Source: Microbacterium croceum (GTDB lineage: Bacteria; Actinomycetota; Actinomycetes; Actinomycetales; Microbacteriaceae). From it: a DNA stretch of 64,000 nucleotides. The notes beneath the pieces were generated by a model. The model searched no databases. It was not told the origin of the DNA and worked only from the letters and a program-made list of their open reading frames with translations. Made by a program: the position numbers and the translations under genes. Below, one piece after another: positions 44,767-56,352 of the stretch (position 1 is its first letter; the number at the start of each line of letters is the position of its first letter). The stretch spans positions 2,046,001 to 2,110,000 of the forward strand of contig NZ_JAHWXN010000001.1 of assembly GCF_023091245.1 (NCBI RefSeq), written 5' to 3'.

Positions 44767-45932
44767 AGCAGTATCTCTTCACGATCCTCCTCACCGCCGC
44801 GATCACGTTCACACTGACCTGGGCGGTCTGGCGGTTGAGCCTGCGGTACAAGCTCTATCCGGGTATCCGTGAGCGCGATGTGCACACCACCCCCACGCCG
44901 CGTCTCGGCGGCGTCGCGATCTTCCTGGGCATCGTGGCCGCCTTCGGATTCTCCGCGCTCAACCCGTTCTTCCAGAGCATCTGGACGCCGCCGCAGACGA
45001 TATGGTCGATCCTCGCCGCCGCGCTGCTGATCGCCGTCATCGGGGTCGTGGACGATCTCTGGGACATCGATTGGATGATCAAGCTCGGCGCGCAGTTCCT
45101 GGCGGCAGGCATCATCACCGTGGGTGGGGGACTGCAGATCCTGTCCCTGCCCTTCGGTGACCTGATCGTCGTCTCGAGCTGGCTGAGCATCACGATCACC
45201 ATGTTCGCGATCGTGATCGTGATGAACGCGGTCAACTTCATCGACGGCCTCGACGGGCTCGTCGCCGGTGTCTGCCTGATCTCGAACGGCGTCTTCTTCG
45301 CCTACTCCTACATCTTCACCCGCGACTCCGGCGCCTCCAGCAACTTCAACCTCTCGACGTTCATCGCCGCCGTGCTGATCGGTGCGTGCCTCGGGTTCCT
45401 GCCTTTGAACTGGAGTCCGGCGAAGCTCTTCATGGGGGATTCCGGTGCGCTCGTCATCGGTCTGCTGATGGCCACCTCCGCGATCTCGATCACCGGGCAG
45501 ATGGATCCTTCTTCGCTCGACCCTGAGCGTCTCGGTCGCTCCCAGCTGGTCGGCGCCTTCCTGCCGATCCTGCTGCCGCTGCTGGTCGTGCTGCTGCCGC
45601 TGCTGGATTTCGGGCTCGCGGTGCTGCGCCGGATGAGTGCCGGACGCTCACCGTTCTCGCCTGATCGCAAGCACCTGCACCACCGGATGCTCGACCTCGG
45701 GCACCGCGACCGCGACGCGGTCCTCATCTTCTACGCATGGTCGGCCGTGATCTCTCTCGCGGTGCTGCTCATGTACGTCGGCGCGCGCGAGGACTGGCCC
45801 GGCCAGTATCTTCCCGGCGTCGGTTTCGGCGTGGTGGGCATCGTCGCCTGCCTGCTGATCACCCTCATGCCCTCCCGCCCCAAGAAGCCGGCGACGGCAC
45901 CAGAGCCCGACCCGACATCCCTGGAGTCCTGA
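44763..45932 (+). CDS. WecA/MraY-family undecaprenyl-phosphate sugar-1-phosphate transferase
   Basis: 389 residues from GTG 44763, overlapping the Sua5-family gene by four bases. It has about 11 membrane helices. Catalytic motifs: RDVHTTPTPRLGGVAIFLG, VDDLWDIDW, NAVNFIDGLDGLVAG and the cytoplasmic DRKHLHHRMLDLGHRDR. These place it with WecA/TagO-type GlcNAc-1-phosphate transferases that start envelope glycopolymer synthesis, rather than MraY. In mycobacteria the orthologue (WecA) begins arabinogalactan linkage; here the product may be a cell-wall polysaccharide. The frame back to 44358 is a shadow. Confidence 0.93.
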   Translation: MKQYLFTILLTAAITFTLTWAVWRLSLRYKLYPGIRERDVHTTPTPRLGGVAIFLGIVAAFGFSALNPFFQSIWTPPQTIWSILAAALLIAVIGVVDDLWDIDWMIKLGAQFLAAGIITVGGGLQILSLPFGDLIVVSSWLSITITMFAIVIVMNAVNFIDGLDGLVAGVCLISNGVFFAYSYIFTRDSGASSNFNLSTFIAAVLIGACLGFLPLNWSPAKLFMGDSGALVIGLLMATSAISITGQMDPSSLDPERLGRSQLVGAFLPILLPLLVVLLPLLDFGLAVLRRMSAGRSPFSPDRKHLHHRMLDLGHRDRDAVLIFYAWSAVISLAVLLMYVGAREDWPGQYLPGVGFGVVGIVACLLITLMPSRPKKPATAPEPDPTSLES

Positions 45933-46504
45933 TGAGCCCGAACCCCGTGTCCAGCAATCCGATCCTGCGCCGCACTCTGATGTGGTCCGCCGTCGCGACG
46001 GTGATCCTCGCCGTGGTGGCCGGAGTGGTCGGCTTCCTGGTCGGCAGTGTCGAGGGGCTGGTGAGCGGACTCCTCGGCGTGCTTCTCGCGATGCTCTTCC
46101 TCGCGATCACCGGCATCAGCATCCTGATCGCGAACCGCTGGTTCGGTGACCCGCTGTACGTGCAGCTGTTCTTCGCGATCGTGCTCGGCGGCTGGCTCCT
46201 CAAGCTCGGTGTCTTCGTCGTGGTGATGATCGTGCTGAGCGGTCAGCCGTGGATCCACCCCATGGTGTTCTTCCTCTCGATCGTCGCCGGTGTCATCATG
46301 TCGCTCGTGATCGACGTGCTGGTTCTCACGAAGATGCGCCTCCCGAACGTCAGCGACGCGACCCTGCCCACCGAGGTCCCCGAGGATCGCGCCCCGGGCG
46401 TGTCCCTGCCCACCGAGGTGCCGGAGGACCGTGCTCCCGGACGGCACCACATCGTGCCGGAGAAGCCTGTAGACGAGGGCCCAGCGGACTCGCGCACCAT
46501 CTGA
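45932..46504 (+). CDS. AtpI-like membrane protein upstream of the ATP synthase
   Basis: 190 residues from ATG 45932, whose A is shared with the upstream stop (TGATG). Four membrane helices (about 14-38, 41-63, 74-96, 103-127) have the layout of AtpI-type proteins found before F-type ATP synthase genes. The hydrophilic tail carries two copies of LPTEVPEDRAPG in a 14-residue period. AtpI homologues help assemble the c-ring or transport Mg2+; the assignment rests on position and topology, so it is moderate. Confidence 0.8.
   Translation: MSPNPVSSNPILRRTLMWSAVATVILAVVAGVVGFLVGSVEGLVSGLLGVLLAMLFLAITGISILIANRWFGDPLYVQLFFAIVLGGWLLKLGVFVVVMIVLSGQPWIHPMVFFLSIVAGVIMSLVIDVLVLTKMRLPNVSDATLPTEVPEDRAPGVSLPTEVPEDRAPGRHHIVPEKPVDEGPADSRTI
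46364..46441 (+). repeat. Tandem 42-base repeat in the AtpI-like gene
   Basis: Two in-frame copies encode LPTEVPEDRAPG; the first starts at 46364 and the second at 46406. Synonymous differences between copies show the duplication is not recent. Confidence 0.7.
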
Positions 46505-46508
46505 CTCT

Positions 46509-46514
46509 GATAGT
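46509..46514 (+). promoter_or_regulatory. Putative -10 element of the atp operon
   Basis: GATAGT lies exactly 6 bases before ATG 46521, the same spacing as other leaderless-type starts in this window. TTGACA at 46516-46521 overlaps the ATG; it has no matching -10 downstream and is judged coincidental. Confidence 0.35.
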
Positions 46515-46520
46515 GTTGAC

Positions 46521-46589
46521 ATGTGCCCGCCGCTCTCTCGCGAGCGCTTGCGCAGTGAAGCACACCGACCATCGTCGCCCCGGTTCTGA
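46521..46589 (+). CDS. Putative 22-codon leader ORF of the atp operon
   Basis: ATG 46521 opens a 22-codon frame (MCPPLSRERL..., Arg/Ser/Pro-rich) ending at TGA 46587-46589. The ATG is 6 bases after GATAGT, so a leaderless transcript would begin with it. Its stop overlaps CTG 46586, an in-frame codon of atpB (CTGA). It may couple translation to atpB or be chance; no homologue can be claimed. Confidence 0.3.
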   Translation: MCPPLSRERLRSEAHRPSSPRF

Positions 46590-46615
46590 CCGGTGCCCCG
46601 AAGCTGGAGCCCGCG

Positions 46616-47705
<1,090 letters not shown>

Positions 47706-47732
47706 TCCACACCGACTTCAGAAGGAGACAGG

Positions 47733-48290
47733 ATGCTCAACGCTCTTGTCACGAACCTCGCGGCTGAGGGTGAGGCGGCCAACAACCCGCTTCTCCCCGC
47801 GTGGTACGACATCATCTGGTCTGGCCTGTGGTTCCTCATCATTCTCCTCGTCGTCTGGAAGGTCGCCCTTCCCAAGCTGACGAAGATGCTCGACGAGCGG
47901 TCCGCCGCCATCGAGGGGAACATCGCCAAGGCTGACGAGGCTCAGAAGCAGGCCGAGGCCGCGCTCGAGGAGTACACGCGTCAGCTGGCCGAGGCACGCA
48001 CCGAAGCCGGTGAGATCCGTGAGGCCGCCCGTGAGGATGGCAAGAAGATCGTCGCCGAGGCCAAGGAAGCCGCGAGCAGCGAAGCTGCCCGTATCACCGC
48101 CACCGCGCACACGCAGATCGAGGCCGAGCGTCAGACCGCTCTCGTCTCGCTCCGCAGCGAGGTCGGAACGCTCGCCATCGACCTCGCCGGTGGCGTGGTC
48201 GGGGAGACGCTGTCCGATGACGCACGTGCGACGGCTGTGGTCGACCGCTTCCTCGCCGACCTCGAAGCATCCGAGAAGGCGGCCCAGTAA
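47733..48290 (+). CDS. atpF: F-type ATP synthase subunit b
   Basis: 185 residues; AAGGAG precedes ATG 47733. One N-terminal membrane helix (GLWFLIILLVVWKVALP) is followed by a long charged helix (about 55-180) that forms the peripheral stalk. Its stop shares a base with the atpH start (TAATG), coupling the two stalk subunits. Confidence 0.95.
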   Translation: MLNALVTNLAAEGEAANNPLLPAWYDIIWSGLWFLIILLVVWKVALPKLTKMLDERSAAIEGNIAKADEAQKQAEAALEEYTRQLAEARTEAGEIREAAREDGKKIVAEAKEAASSEAARITATAHTQIEAERQTALVSLRSEVGTLAIDLAGGVVGETLSDDARATAVVDRFLADLEASEKAAQ

Positions 48291-49078
48291 TGGGCAGCGC
48301 GACCACTCAGGCGCTTGCGGCATCCGTTCAGGCGCTTGCCGCGGCATCCGGCGTGACCCTCGACACCTCGCGGGAGCTCTTCGCCGCGGCGCATGCCGTG
48401 GGCGAATCGTCGCATCTGAGCGGCGCGCTTGCTGACGCCTCGGCTCCGGCCGAGGCACGGCAGAACGTCGTCGCCTCGGTCTTCGGCGACTTCTCGCAGA
48501 TCACGCGAGACGTGCTGAAGGCCGTCGTCTCCGAGCGCTGGTCCGACGCGAGCGAGCTCGTCGACGGCATCGAGGAGCTCGCGATCCGCGCAGCGGCGAT
48601 CTCCGACAGCGGCGCCGACATCGAGGCGGAGCTCTTCGGCTTCTCCCGCGTCATCGCCGCGAACTCGGAGCTCGAACTCGCCCTGGGCAGCCGCCTCGGG
48701 GGAGGAGCGGCCAAGGTCGAGCTCGTCGAGCGTCTGCTGACCGGCTCCGTCAGCGCCCCCGCGGCACTGATCGTGTCGTCGCTCGTGCGTCAGCCGCGCG
48801 ATCGTCGCATCCGCCAGCTGCTCAACCGCGCCATGCGCATCGTCTCGAGCCAGCACGGTCGAGTCGTCGCGACGGTCCACACGGCTTCCGAGCTGAACGA
48901 AGCTCAGCGCACCCGTCTCAGCGATGCGCTCTCGCGTCGGTACGACGGCAAGGTCTCGCTCAACGTCGTCATCGACCCTGCCGTTCTCGGAGGCCTGCGC
49001 GTGCAGATCGCCGATGACGTCATCGACGGCAGCATCTCCGCTCGACTCGCCGACCTTCGCCAGAAGCTCGCGGGCTAA
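48290..49078 (+). CDS. atpH: F-type ATP synthase subunit delta
   Basis: 262 residues, the long actinobacterial form compared with about 180 in E. coli. The C-terminal [23 protein letters not shown] and [26 protein letters not shown] match OSCP/delta, which joins the peripheral stalk to the F1 head. The extra N-terminal residues are helical and Ala-rich. It starts at ATG 48290 directly at the atpF stop. Confidence 0.94.
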   Translation: MGSATTQALAASVQALAAASGVTLDTSRELFAAAHAVGESSHLSGALADASAPAEARQNVVASVFGDFSQITRDVLKAVVSERWSDASELVDGIEELAIRAAAISDSGADIEAELFGFSRVIAANSELELALGSRLGGGAAKVELVERLLTGSVSAPAALIVSSLVRQPRDRRIRQLLNRAMRIVSSQHGRVVATVHTASELNEAQRTRLSDALSRRYDGKVSLNVVIDPAVLGGLRVQIADDVIDGSISARLADLRQKLAG

Positions 49079-49125
49079 CACGACTTCGCGCGGGGAACCG
49101 CGCACCCAGATACAAAGGGAAGACA

Positions 49126-50766
49126 ATGGCAGAACTATCGATCAGCCCCGACGTCATCCGTGACGCGCTGAAGGACTTCGCCGCCGCCTACGAGCCCACC
49201 GGGGCAGCGGCGACCGAGGTCGGCACCGTCATCGACGCCGCGGATGGAATCGCGCATGTCGAGGGCCTGCCCGGCGTCATGGCCAACGAGCTCGTGACCT
49301 TCGGCGACGGCACCAAGGGCCTCGCGCTGAGCCTCGACCAGAACCAGATCGGTGTCGTCGTCCTCGGTGACTTCACCGGCGTCGAGGCCGGTCAGGAAGT
49401 CACCCGCACGGGTGAGGTCCTCTCGGTCCCCGTCGGCGACGGCTACCTGGGTCGCGTCGTCGACCCGCTCGGCAACCCGATCGACGGCCTCGGCTCGATC
49501 GCGACCGAGGGAAGCCGCGAGCTCGAGCTGCAGGCGCCCGGCGTCATGCAGCGCAAGTCGGTCCACGAGCCGATGCAGACCGGCATCAAGGCCATCGACG
49601 CGATGATCCCGGTCGGCCGTGGCCAGCGTCAGCTGATCATCGGCGACCGCCAGACCGGTAAGACGGCGATCGCGATCGACACGATCATCAATCAGAAGGA
49701 CAACTGGGAGTCCGGCGACGTCAACAAGCAGGTCCGCTGCATCTACGTCGCCATCGGCCAGAAGGGCTCGACCATCGCTTCGGTGAAGGGCGCGCTCGAA
49801 GAGGCCGGTGCCCTGGAGTACACCACGATCGTGGCCGCTCCGGCATCCGACCCCGCCGGTTTCAAGTACCTCGCGCCCTACACCGGTTCGGCCATCGGCC
49901 AGCACTGGATGTACGGCGGCAAGCACGTCCTCATCATCTTCGACGACCTGTCGAAGCAGGCTGAGGCCTACCGCGCCGTGTCGCTGCTCCTGCGTCGTCC
50001 GCCGGGCCGCGAGGCCTACCCGGGTGACGTCTTCTACCTGCACTCCCGTCTGCTGGAGCGTTGCGCGAAGCTGTCCGACGAGCTCGGCGCCGGCTCGATG
50101 ACGGGTCTCCCGATCATCGAGACCAAGGCCAACGACGTCTCGGCGTACATCCCGACCAACGTGATCTCGATCACCGACGGCCAGATCTTCCTGCAGTCCG
50201 ACCTCTTCAACGCCAACCAGCGTCCGGCGGTCGACGTGGGTATCTCGGTGTCGCGAGTCGGTGGTGACGCACAGGTCAAGTCGATCAAGAAGGTATCGGG
50301 TACGTTGAAGCTCGAGCTGGCTCAGTACCGCTCGCTCGAGGCGTTCGCGATGTTCGCATCCGACCTCGACCAGGCGTCGCGCCGTCAGCTCTCACGTGGT
50401 GCGCGTCTGACCGAGCTGCTCAAGCAGCCGCAGTACTCGCCCTACCCCGTCGAGGAGCAGGTCGTCTCGATCTGGGCCGGAACCAAGGGCAAGCTCGACA
50501 CGATCGAGGTCTCGGACGTCCTGCGCTTCGAGCGCGAGCTCCTGGACTACCTGCGTCGCAACACCTCGGTGCTCGACACCCTGCGCGAGACCAACGTCCT
50601 CGATGACGACACGGTCGCAGAGCTCGACAAGCACACCGACGCTTTCATCCTGGAGTTCCAGGGTGGCAAGGGCACCAGCATCGGTGCTCCCGGCCACGAG
50701 GAGCACGCGGCTGCGGAGGCGGACGACGTCAACCAGGAGAAGATCGTCAAGGGCCGTCGCGCGTAA
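49126..50766 (+). CDS. atpA: F-type ATP synthase subunit alpha
   Basis: 546 residues. Non-catalytic nucleotide-binding subunit with P-loop [36 protein letters not shown], and the signature [17 protein letters not shown]. The C-terminus extends with an acidic and His-containing tail ([16 protein letters not shown]), a common actinobacterial addition. AAAGGGAAG precedes ATG 49126. Confidence 0.98.
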   Translation: MAELSISPDVIRDALKDFAAAYEPTGAAATEVGTVIDAADGIAHVEGLPGVMANELVTFGDGTKGLALSLDQNQIGVVVLGDFTGVEAGQEVTRTGEVLSVPVGDGYLGRVVDPLGNPIDGLGSIATEGSRELELQAPGVMQRKSVHEPMQTGIKAIDAMIPVGRGQRQLIIGDRQTGKTAIAIDTIINQKDNWESGDVNKQVRCIYVAIGQKGSTIASVKGALEEAGALEYTTIVAAPASDPAGFKYLAPYTGSAIGQHWMYGGKHVLIIFDDLSKQAEAYRAVSLLLRRPPGREAYPGDVFYLHSRLLERCAKLSDELGAGSMTGLPIIETKANDVSAYIPTNVISITDGQIFLQSDLFNANQRPAVDVGISVSRVGGDAQVKSIKKVSGTLKLELAQYRSLEAFAMFASDLDQASRRQLSRGARLTELLKQPQYSPYPVEEQVVSIWAGTKGKLDTIEVSDVLRFERELLDYLRRNTSVLDTLRETNVLDDDTVAELDKHTDAFILEFQGGKGTSIGAPGHEEHAAAEADDVNQEKIVKGRRA

Positions 50767-50786
50767 TCGCGTGAGGAACTGAACTC

Positions 50787-51686
50787 ATGGGCGCTCAACT
50801 CAGGGTCTACAAGCAGAAGATCTCTTCTGCTCAGACGACCAAGAAGATCACGAAGGCGATGGAACTCATCGCGGCTTCGCGCATCCAGAAGGCGATGGCA
50901 CGCGTCAAGGCGTCCAGCCCCTTCGCGCGAGCCGTGACGAGGGCCGTATCTGCCGTCGCGACGCACTCGAACGTCGACCACCCGCTCACCCGCGAGCCCG
51001 AGACGATCCACCGTTCTGCGGTCGTGATCTTCTCCTCGGATCGCGGTCTCGCCGGAGCCTTCAACTCGCAGATCCTCCGTGAGGGTCTCGAGGTGGCGGA
51101 GCTCCTGCGCGAGCAGGGCAAGGAGCCGGTGTTCTACCTCATCGGTCGCAAGGCCGTCGGCTACTTCCAGTTCCGTCGCATCCAGGCGGCCGCGGAGTGG
51201 ACCGGAGACACCGACACCCCGTCGTTCCACACGGCAGAGGAGATCTCGCAGAAGCTTCTCGAGGACTTCTCTCGCGGTGGCGTCGAGGGTGGCGTGGACG
51301 AGATCCACCTCGTGTACAACCGTTTCGTCAGCATGATGACGCAGACGCCGGAATCGGTGCGTCTGCTCCCGCTGGAGATCACGGAAGCCGACGAGTCGGA
51401 AGCGGGGAACACCATCTACCCGCTCTACGAATTCGAGCCGGATGCCGAGACCGTGCTGGACGCGATCCTGCCGGTGTACATCCAGAGCCGCGTCTTCAAC
51501 GCACTCCTGCAGTCGTCTGCCGCCAAGCAGGCTGCGACGCAGAAGGCGATGAAGTCGGCCAGCGACAACGCCGACAAGCTCATCACCGACTACACCCGTC
51601 TGCGCAACAACGCGCGCCAGGCGGAGATCACGCAGCAGATCGCAGAGATCGTCGGCGGCGCCGACGCGCTCTCATCGAGCAAATAG
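50787..51686 (+). CDS. atpG: F-type ATP synthase subunit gamma
   Basis: 299 residues. The central rotor stalk: N-terminal [30 protein letters not shown] and C-terminal [42 protein letters not shown] form the long coiled coil. The length is slightly above E. coli gamma, with an insert in the Rossmann-like domain, as in other actinobacteria. Confidence 0.97.
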   Translation: MGAQLRVYKQKISSAQTTKKITKAMELIAASRIQKAMARVKASSPFARAVTRAVSAVATHSNVDHPLTREPETIHRSAVVIFSSDRGLAGAFNSQILREGLEVAELLREQGKEPVFYLIGRKAVGYFQFRRIQAAAEWTGDTDTPSFHTAEEISQKLLEDFSRGGVEGGVDEIHLVYNRFVSMMTQTPESVRLLPLEITEADESEAGNTIYPLYEFEPDAETVLDAILPVYIQSRVFNALLQSSAAKQAATQKAMKSASDNADKLITDYTRLRNNARQAEITQQIAEIVGGADALSSSK

Positions 51687-53162
<1,476 letters not shown>

Positions 53163-53164
53163 CG

Positions 53165-53425
53165 ATGGCGCTCAACGTCAGCCTCGTCTCCGCCGACGCG
53201 GAGGTCTGGACGGGAGAGGCGAGCCTCGTGGTCGCAAAGACCGTCGAGGGTGAGATCGGCTTCATGTCCGGCCACGAGCCGGTGCTGGCCATCCTCGCCG
53301 AAGGCCAGGTCCGGATCACCCAGACGGATGGCACCAAGGTGCTGGCCAACGCGCAGGATGGGTTCCTCTCCATGGAGGGCGACACCCTGACGATCGTTGC
53401 CGGCAACGCGGCCCTCATCGCCTGA
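53165..53425 (+). CDS. atpC: F-type ATP synthase subunit epsilon
   Basis: 86 residues from ATG 53165. It consists of the N-terminal beta-sandwich only (MALNVSLVSADAEVWTGEA, EGEIGFMSGHEPVLAIL). The C-terminal helical hairpin of E. coli-type epsilon (about 138 residues) is missing, as in several actinobacteria, so the usual epsilon inhibition by extended helices cannot operate in this form. Last gene of the operon, followed by a hairpin. Confidence 0.95.
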   Translation: MALNVSLVSADAEVWTGEASLVVAKTVEGEIGFMSGHEPVLAILAEGQVRITQTDGTKVLANAQDGFLSMEGDTLTIVAGNAALIA

Positions 53426-53437
53426 GTAGTTCACCTC

Positions 53438-53486
53438 GACGCGTCCGCCTTGGGCTCCCATCACCGGGACCTGAGGCGGACGCGTC
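53438..53486 (+). terminator. Hairpin terminator of the atp operon
   Basis: GACGCGTCCGCCT (53438-53450) pairs perfectly with AGGCGGACGCGTC (53474-53486), 12 bases after the atpC stop and before yaaA. Confidence 0.65.
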
Positions 53487-53504
53487 TGTCTGTATCGAGG
53501 CTTC

Positions 53505-54260
53505 ATGAAGATCCTGCTTCCACCGTCCGAGACCAAACGACCGGGTGGTTCGGGTTCCCCCCTGGACCTGGAGGCGCTCGCACTTCCCGGCCTGCACGCC
53601 GAGCGCTCCGCCGTCATCGATGCGCTGGTCGATCTCTCTGCCGACGAAGAAGCTGCGCGTTCGGTGCTGAAGCTCAGCGCCCGACAGCTGGGCGACATCG
53701 AGCACAATCGCACGCTGCGGCACGCGGCGACCATGCCTGCTGTCGACCGCTACACCGGCGTGCTCTTCGATGCGTTGGACGCCGCCACGCTGTCGTCCGC
53801 GTCTCGTCGGTGGCTGGACGCGCACGTCTGGATCCACAGCGCGCCGTTCGGCCCCGTCGGTGCGTTGGATCCGATCCCCGCGTATCGGCTCGCGGCCGGT
53901 ACGTCGCTTCCCGGAGTCGCGCCGTTGCGCCGGCACTGGGCGGATGCGACAACCGACGCGATTGTGGAGGATGCACCTGCATTCGTGCTCGATCTGCGCA
54001 GTGAGGCGTATGTCGCGCTCGGGCCGGTCCGCGATCACCTCCCCTCGGCGTACGTGCGTGTCGTCACCGACGACGACGGCGGACCGCGCGCGCTCAACCA
54101 CTTCAACAAGAAATCCAAGGGGCTCCTCGTGCGCCAGCTCGCCGAGACACGCCCGACGCTGGGTTCGCTCCGGTCGCTGCGCAGATGGGCGGAGAGACGC
54201 GGGATCGTGCTCCGCGACGGTGCCGATCCCGGCACTCTGGAGCTCGTCGTCTCGGAGTGA
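53505..54260 (+). CDS. yaaA: YaaA/DUF328 peroxide stress protein
   Basis: 251 residues starting MKILLPPSETKRPGGSGSP, the family signature. YaaA lowers intracellular iron and limits oxidative DNA damage in E. coli. Other conserved parts are PAVDRYTGVLFDALDAATL, IHSAPFGPVGALDPIPAYRL and HFNKKSKGLLVRQL. It lies alone after the atp terminator. No ribosome-binding site stands out; the start is fixed by the family N-terminus. Confidence 0.92.
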   Translation: MKILLPPSETKRPGGSGSPLDLEALALPGLHAERSAVIDALVDLSADEEAARSVLKLSARQLGDIEHNRTLRHAATMPAVDRYTGVLFDALDAATLSSASRRWLDAHVWIHSAPFGPVGALDPIPAYRLAAGTSLPGVAPLRRHWADATTDAIVEDAPAFVLDLRSEAYVALGPVRDHLPSAYVRVVTDDDGGPRALNHFNKKSKGLLVRQLAETRPTLGSLRSLRRWAERRGIVLRDGADPGTLELVVSE

Positions 54261-54386
54261 CGCGCGGCGGCAGCCTTCGTCACATGGGGAGTTCTCCCCG
54301 TGTAGGTCGTTGCCCGCTGACAGAGCGACCGATATTGTTGTGTCTCGGCGCGGAGAGCGCTCGCTCATTCCCATCCGGAGGGGATC

Positions 54387-55199
54387 ATGGACTCTTACTA
54401 CTACGACGCAGGGGCTGCCGCGTTCATCGGCATCATCGTGCTCATCAGCTTCATCGTCGGCATCGCCGGCTACGTGCTCGGATCGCTGTTCCTCATGAAG
54501 ATCTTCGACAAGGCAGGCGTGCAGGGCAAGTGGCGTGCGTGGGTGCCCGTCTACAACACGATGATCTTCTTCAAGCTCGGCGACCTGAGCCCGTGGCTCG
54601 TGCTGTACGGCCTCGGCGGCACGATCCTGTTGTCTTGGATCGGCATCGGCGCGATCTTCTCGATCGCTCTCGCCGTGCTGTCGCTTCTGGCCGCCTGGCG
54701 CATCGGGCTGAAGCTGCAGAAGGACGCCGTCTGGGTCGTGCTGTACTTCTTCCTCGCGATCGTGTGGCTCGGTATCAACGCCTTCGACAAGTCGCGCTGG
54801 AACCCGAACATCGTCCCGGCTTCCTGGGCTTCGAACGGCTTCCTCGGCGACCGCACGGTCTGGGACGGTATCCCCGTTCAGCCTTCTGGCGCTGCTCCGC
54901 AGGGCTATGGCGCAGCGCCGCAGGGCTACGCACCGCCCGCTCCGCAGGGGTACGCACCGCCCGCTCCGCAGGGGTACGCACCGCCCGCTCCGCAGGGGTA
55001 CGCACCCCCGGCGCAGCCCGGATACGCGGCGCCCGCTGCGCCGTCGACCGGAGCTCCGGTGCCGCCGGCCTCGCCTTCCACGCCGCCGGCTCCGCCCGCA
55101 GCGCCGCCGGCTGCTCCGACCACGCCGCCAGCTCCGCCCGCAGCGCCGCCGGCTGCTCCGACCACGCCGCCGGCAGACCCCACTCAGCCTCCGGCCTGA
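54387..55199 (+). CDS. DUF5684-like membrane protein with Pro-rich repeats
   Basis: 270 residues; GGAGGGGATC precedes ATG 54387. The N-terminal 125 residues hold three or four membrane helices (AAFIGIIVLISFIVGIAGYV, LIVLYG-type, LYFFLAIVWLGINAF) with KAGVQGKWRAWVPVYNTMIFFKLGDLSPWLV, typical of DUF5684 and signal-peptidase-associated proteins. The C-terminal 120 residues are Pro/Ala/Gln/Tyr-rich and repetitive (GYAPPAPQ units, then PPAPPAAPPAAPTT). The tail is probably disordered and surface- or cytoplasm-exposed; function unknown. Confidence 0.85.
   Translation: MDSYYYDAGAAAFIGIIVLISFIVGIAGYVLGSLFLMKIFDKAGVQGKWRAWVPVYNTMIFFKLGDLSPWLVLYGLGGTILLSWIGIGAIFSIALAVLSLLAAWRIGLKLQKDAVWVVLYFFLAIVWLGINAFDKSRWNPNIVPASWASNGFLGDRTVWDGIPVQPSGAAPQGYGAAPQGYAPPAPQGYAPPAPQGYAPPAPQGYAPPAQPGYAAPAAPSTGAPVPPASPSTPPAPPAAPPAAPTTPPAPPAAPPAAPTTPPADPTQPPA
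54918..55013 (+). repeat. 24-base tandem repeat coding GYAPPAPQ
   Basis: Four 24-base units in frame within the Pro-rich tail. Units 2 and 3 (54942-54989) are identical, unit 1 differs by one base and unit 4 diverges at its end. The identity suggests recent expansion. Confidence 0.85.
55083..55166 (+). repeat. 42-base tandem repeat coding PPAPPAAPPAAPTT
   Basis: Two adjacent near-identical 42-base units (55083-55124 and 55125-55166), differing by about one base, in frame in the same Pro-rich tail. Confidence 0.8.
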
Positions 55200-55210
55200 G
55201 AGACGTGACA

Positions 55211-55240
55211 GAGAGCCCCCGACTACAGTCGGGGGCTCTC
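55211..55240 (+). terminator. Strong hairpin terminator
   Basis: GAGAGCCCCCGAC (55211-55223) pairs perfectly with GTCGGGGGCTCTC (55228-55240) around a TACA loop, 11 bases after the stop of the Pro-rich membrane protein. Confidence 0.8.
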
Positions 55241-55289
55241 CGCGTTGTGCATCGGATGACAGACGCCGGCCTCGACTAACGTGGACGTC

Positions 55290-56273
55290 ATGGTCATGTC
55301 GCAGCGCCGTGTGGGCGCCTCCGGTCTCCTCGTGTCTCCCACCGGCCTCGGCTGCAACAATTTCGGCCGCGCGGGTACCGCCACGGAGACGCTCACCGGT
55401 ACCCGTGAGGTGATCGATGCAGCGATCGCGAACGGCATCACATTGCTCGACACCGCCGACATGTACGGTGCCGAGGCCGGGACGAGCGAGCTGCTGATGG
55501 GCGAAGCGCTGGAGGGCCGCCGCGATCGCATCGTGCTCGCGACGAAGTTCGGCCACGAGCGCGACATGGGCTACGACTTCCCGGCAGGGCGTGGTTCCCG
55601 TCGCTACGTGCGCCGTGCGGTCGAGGAGTCCTTGCGCCGGCTGCGTACCGACTGGATCGACCTCTACCAGCTGCATCTGCCGGACCCCGAGACGCCGATC
55701 GCCGAGACGACCGACGCGCTGGACGAACTGGTCAGGGAGGGGAAGATCCGCTACTACGGCCACTCCAACTTCACAGGCTGGCAGATCGCCGAAGCCGAGT
55801 TCGTCTCTCGCCAGCGCTCGACAGGACGATTCATCTCCGCACAGAACCACTACTCCTTGCTGGCGCGCGCCGCCGAGCGCGAAGTACTGCCCGCGGTGGA
55901 GCGGTATGGCCTCGGCTTCTTCCCCTTCTTCCCGCTGCACAACGGTCTCCTCACGGGCAAGTTCACCCGCGATGGCGGGCCTGCCGAGAGTCGGATCATG
56001 TCGAGCCGCCGTCACGTCTGGGAGATGGCGCCCTGGGACGCCATCGAGGAGTTCCGCACCTTCTGCGCCGACCGCGACATCACCATGCTGCAGGCGGCGT
56101 TCGGATGGCTGCTCGCGAATCCGCTGGTCTCGAGCGTGATCGCCGGCGCCACGTCCGCCGCGCAGATCGAGGCGAATGCGCAGGCAGGGGAGGCCTGGCG
56201 ACCCGACGCCGACGAGCTCGCGGCGATCGATCGGCTCTTCCCGCTGCCGGAGGACCCGGGCGCCCGGGTATGA
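55290..56273 (+). CDS. Aldo/keto reductase
   Basis: 327 residues from ATG 55290, 7 bases after TAACGT; GTG 55281 and ATG 55296 are in-frame alternatives. NADPH-dependent reductase of the AKR barrel fold. The tetrad is visible: Asp and Tyr in LLDTADMYGAEAGTSE, Lys in IVLATKFGHERD and His in LYQLHLPDPETP. The cofactor segment LVSSVIAGATSAAQIEANAQA is C-terminal. Substrate unknown; it resembles the AKR11/12 group of YajO/YghZ-like enzymes. Confidence 0.92.
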   Translation: MVMSQRRVGASGLLVSPTGLGCNNFGRAGTATETLTGTREVIDAAIANGITLLDTADMYGAEAGTSELLMGEALEGRRDRIVLATKFGHERDMGYDFPAGRGSRRYVRRAVEESLRRLRTDWIDLYQLHLPDPETPIAETTDALDELVREGKIRYYGHSNFTGWQIAEAEFVSRQRSTGRFISAQNHYSLLARAAEREVLPAVERYGLGFFPFFPLHNGLLTGKFTRDGGPAESRIMSSRRHVWEMAPWDAIEEFRTFCADRDITMLQAAFGWLLANPLVSSVIAGATSAAQIEANAQAGEAWRPDADELAAIDRLFPLPEDPGARV

Positions 56274-56352
56274 GTGCGGCACGGGAGTTCCACTACGATG
56301 TGTGAGTATGCTGCGACCGCCCGACTGGTCGCAGATCCATCGGAGGCAGCAC

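Noticed and set aside
46516..46521. TTGACA as the -35 of the atp operon
   Set aside because: No -10-like hexamer occurs 16-18 bases downstream; GATAGT just upstream with the leaderless spacing fits better.
54918..55013. Short direct repeats considered as a CRISPR array
   Set aside because: Units are contiguous, in frame and code GYAPPAPQ; there are no unique spacers.
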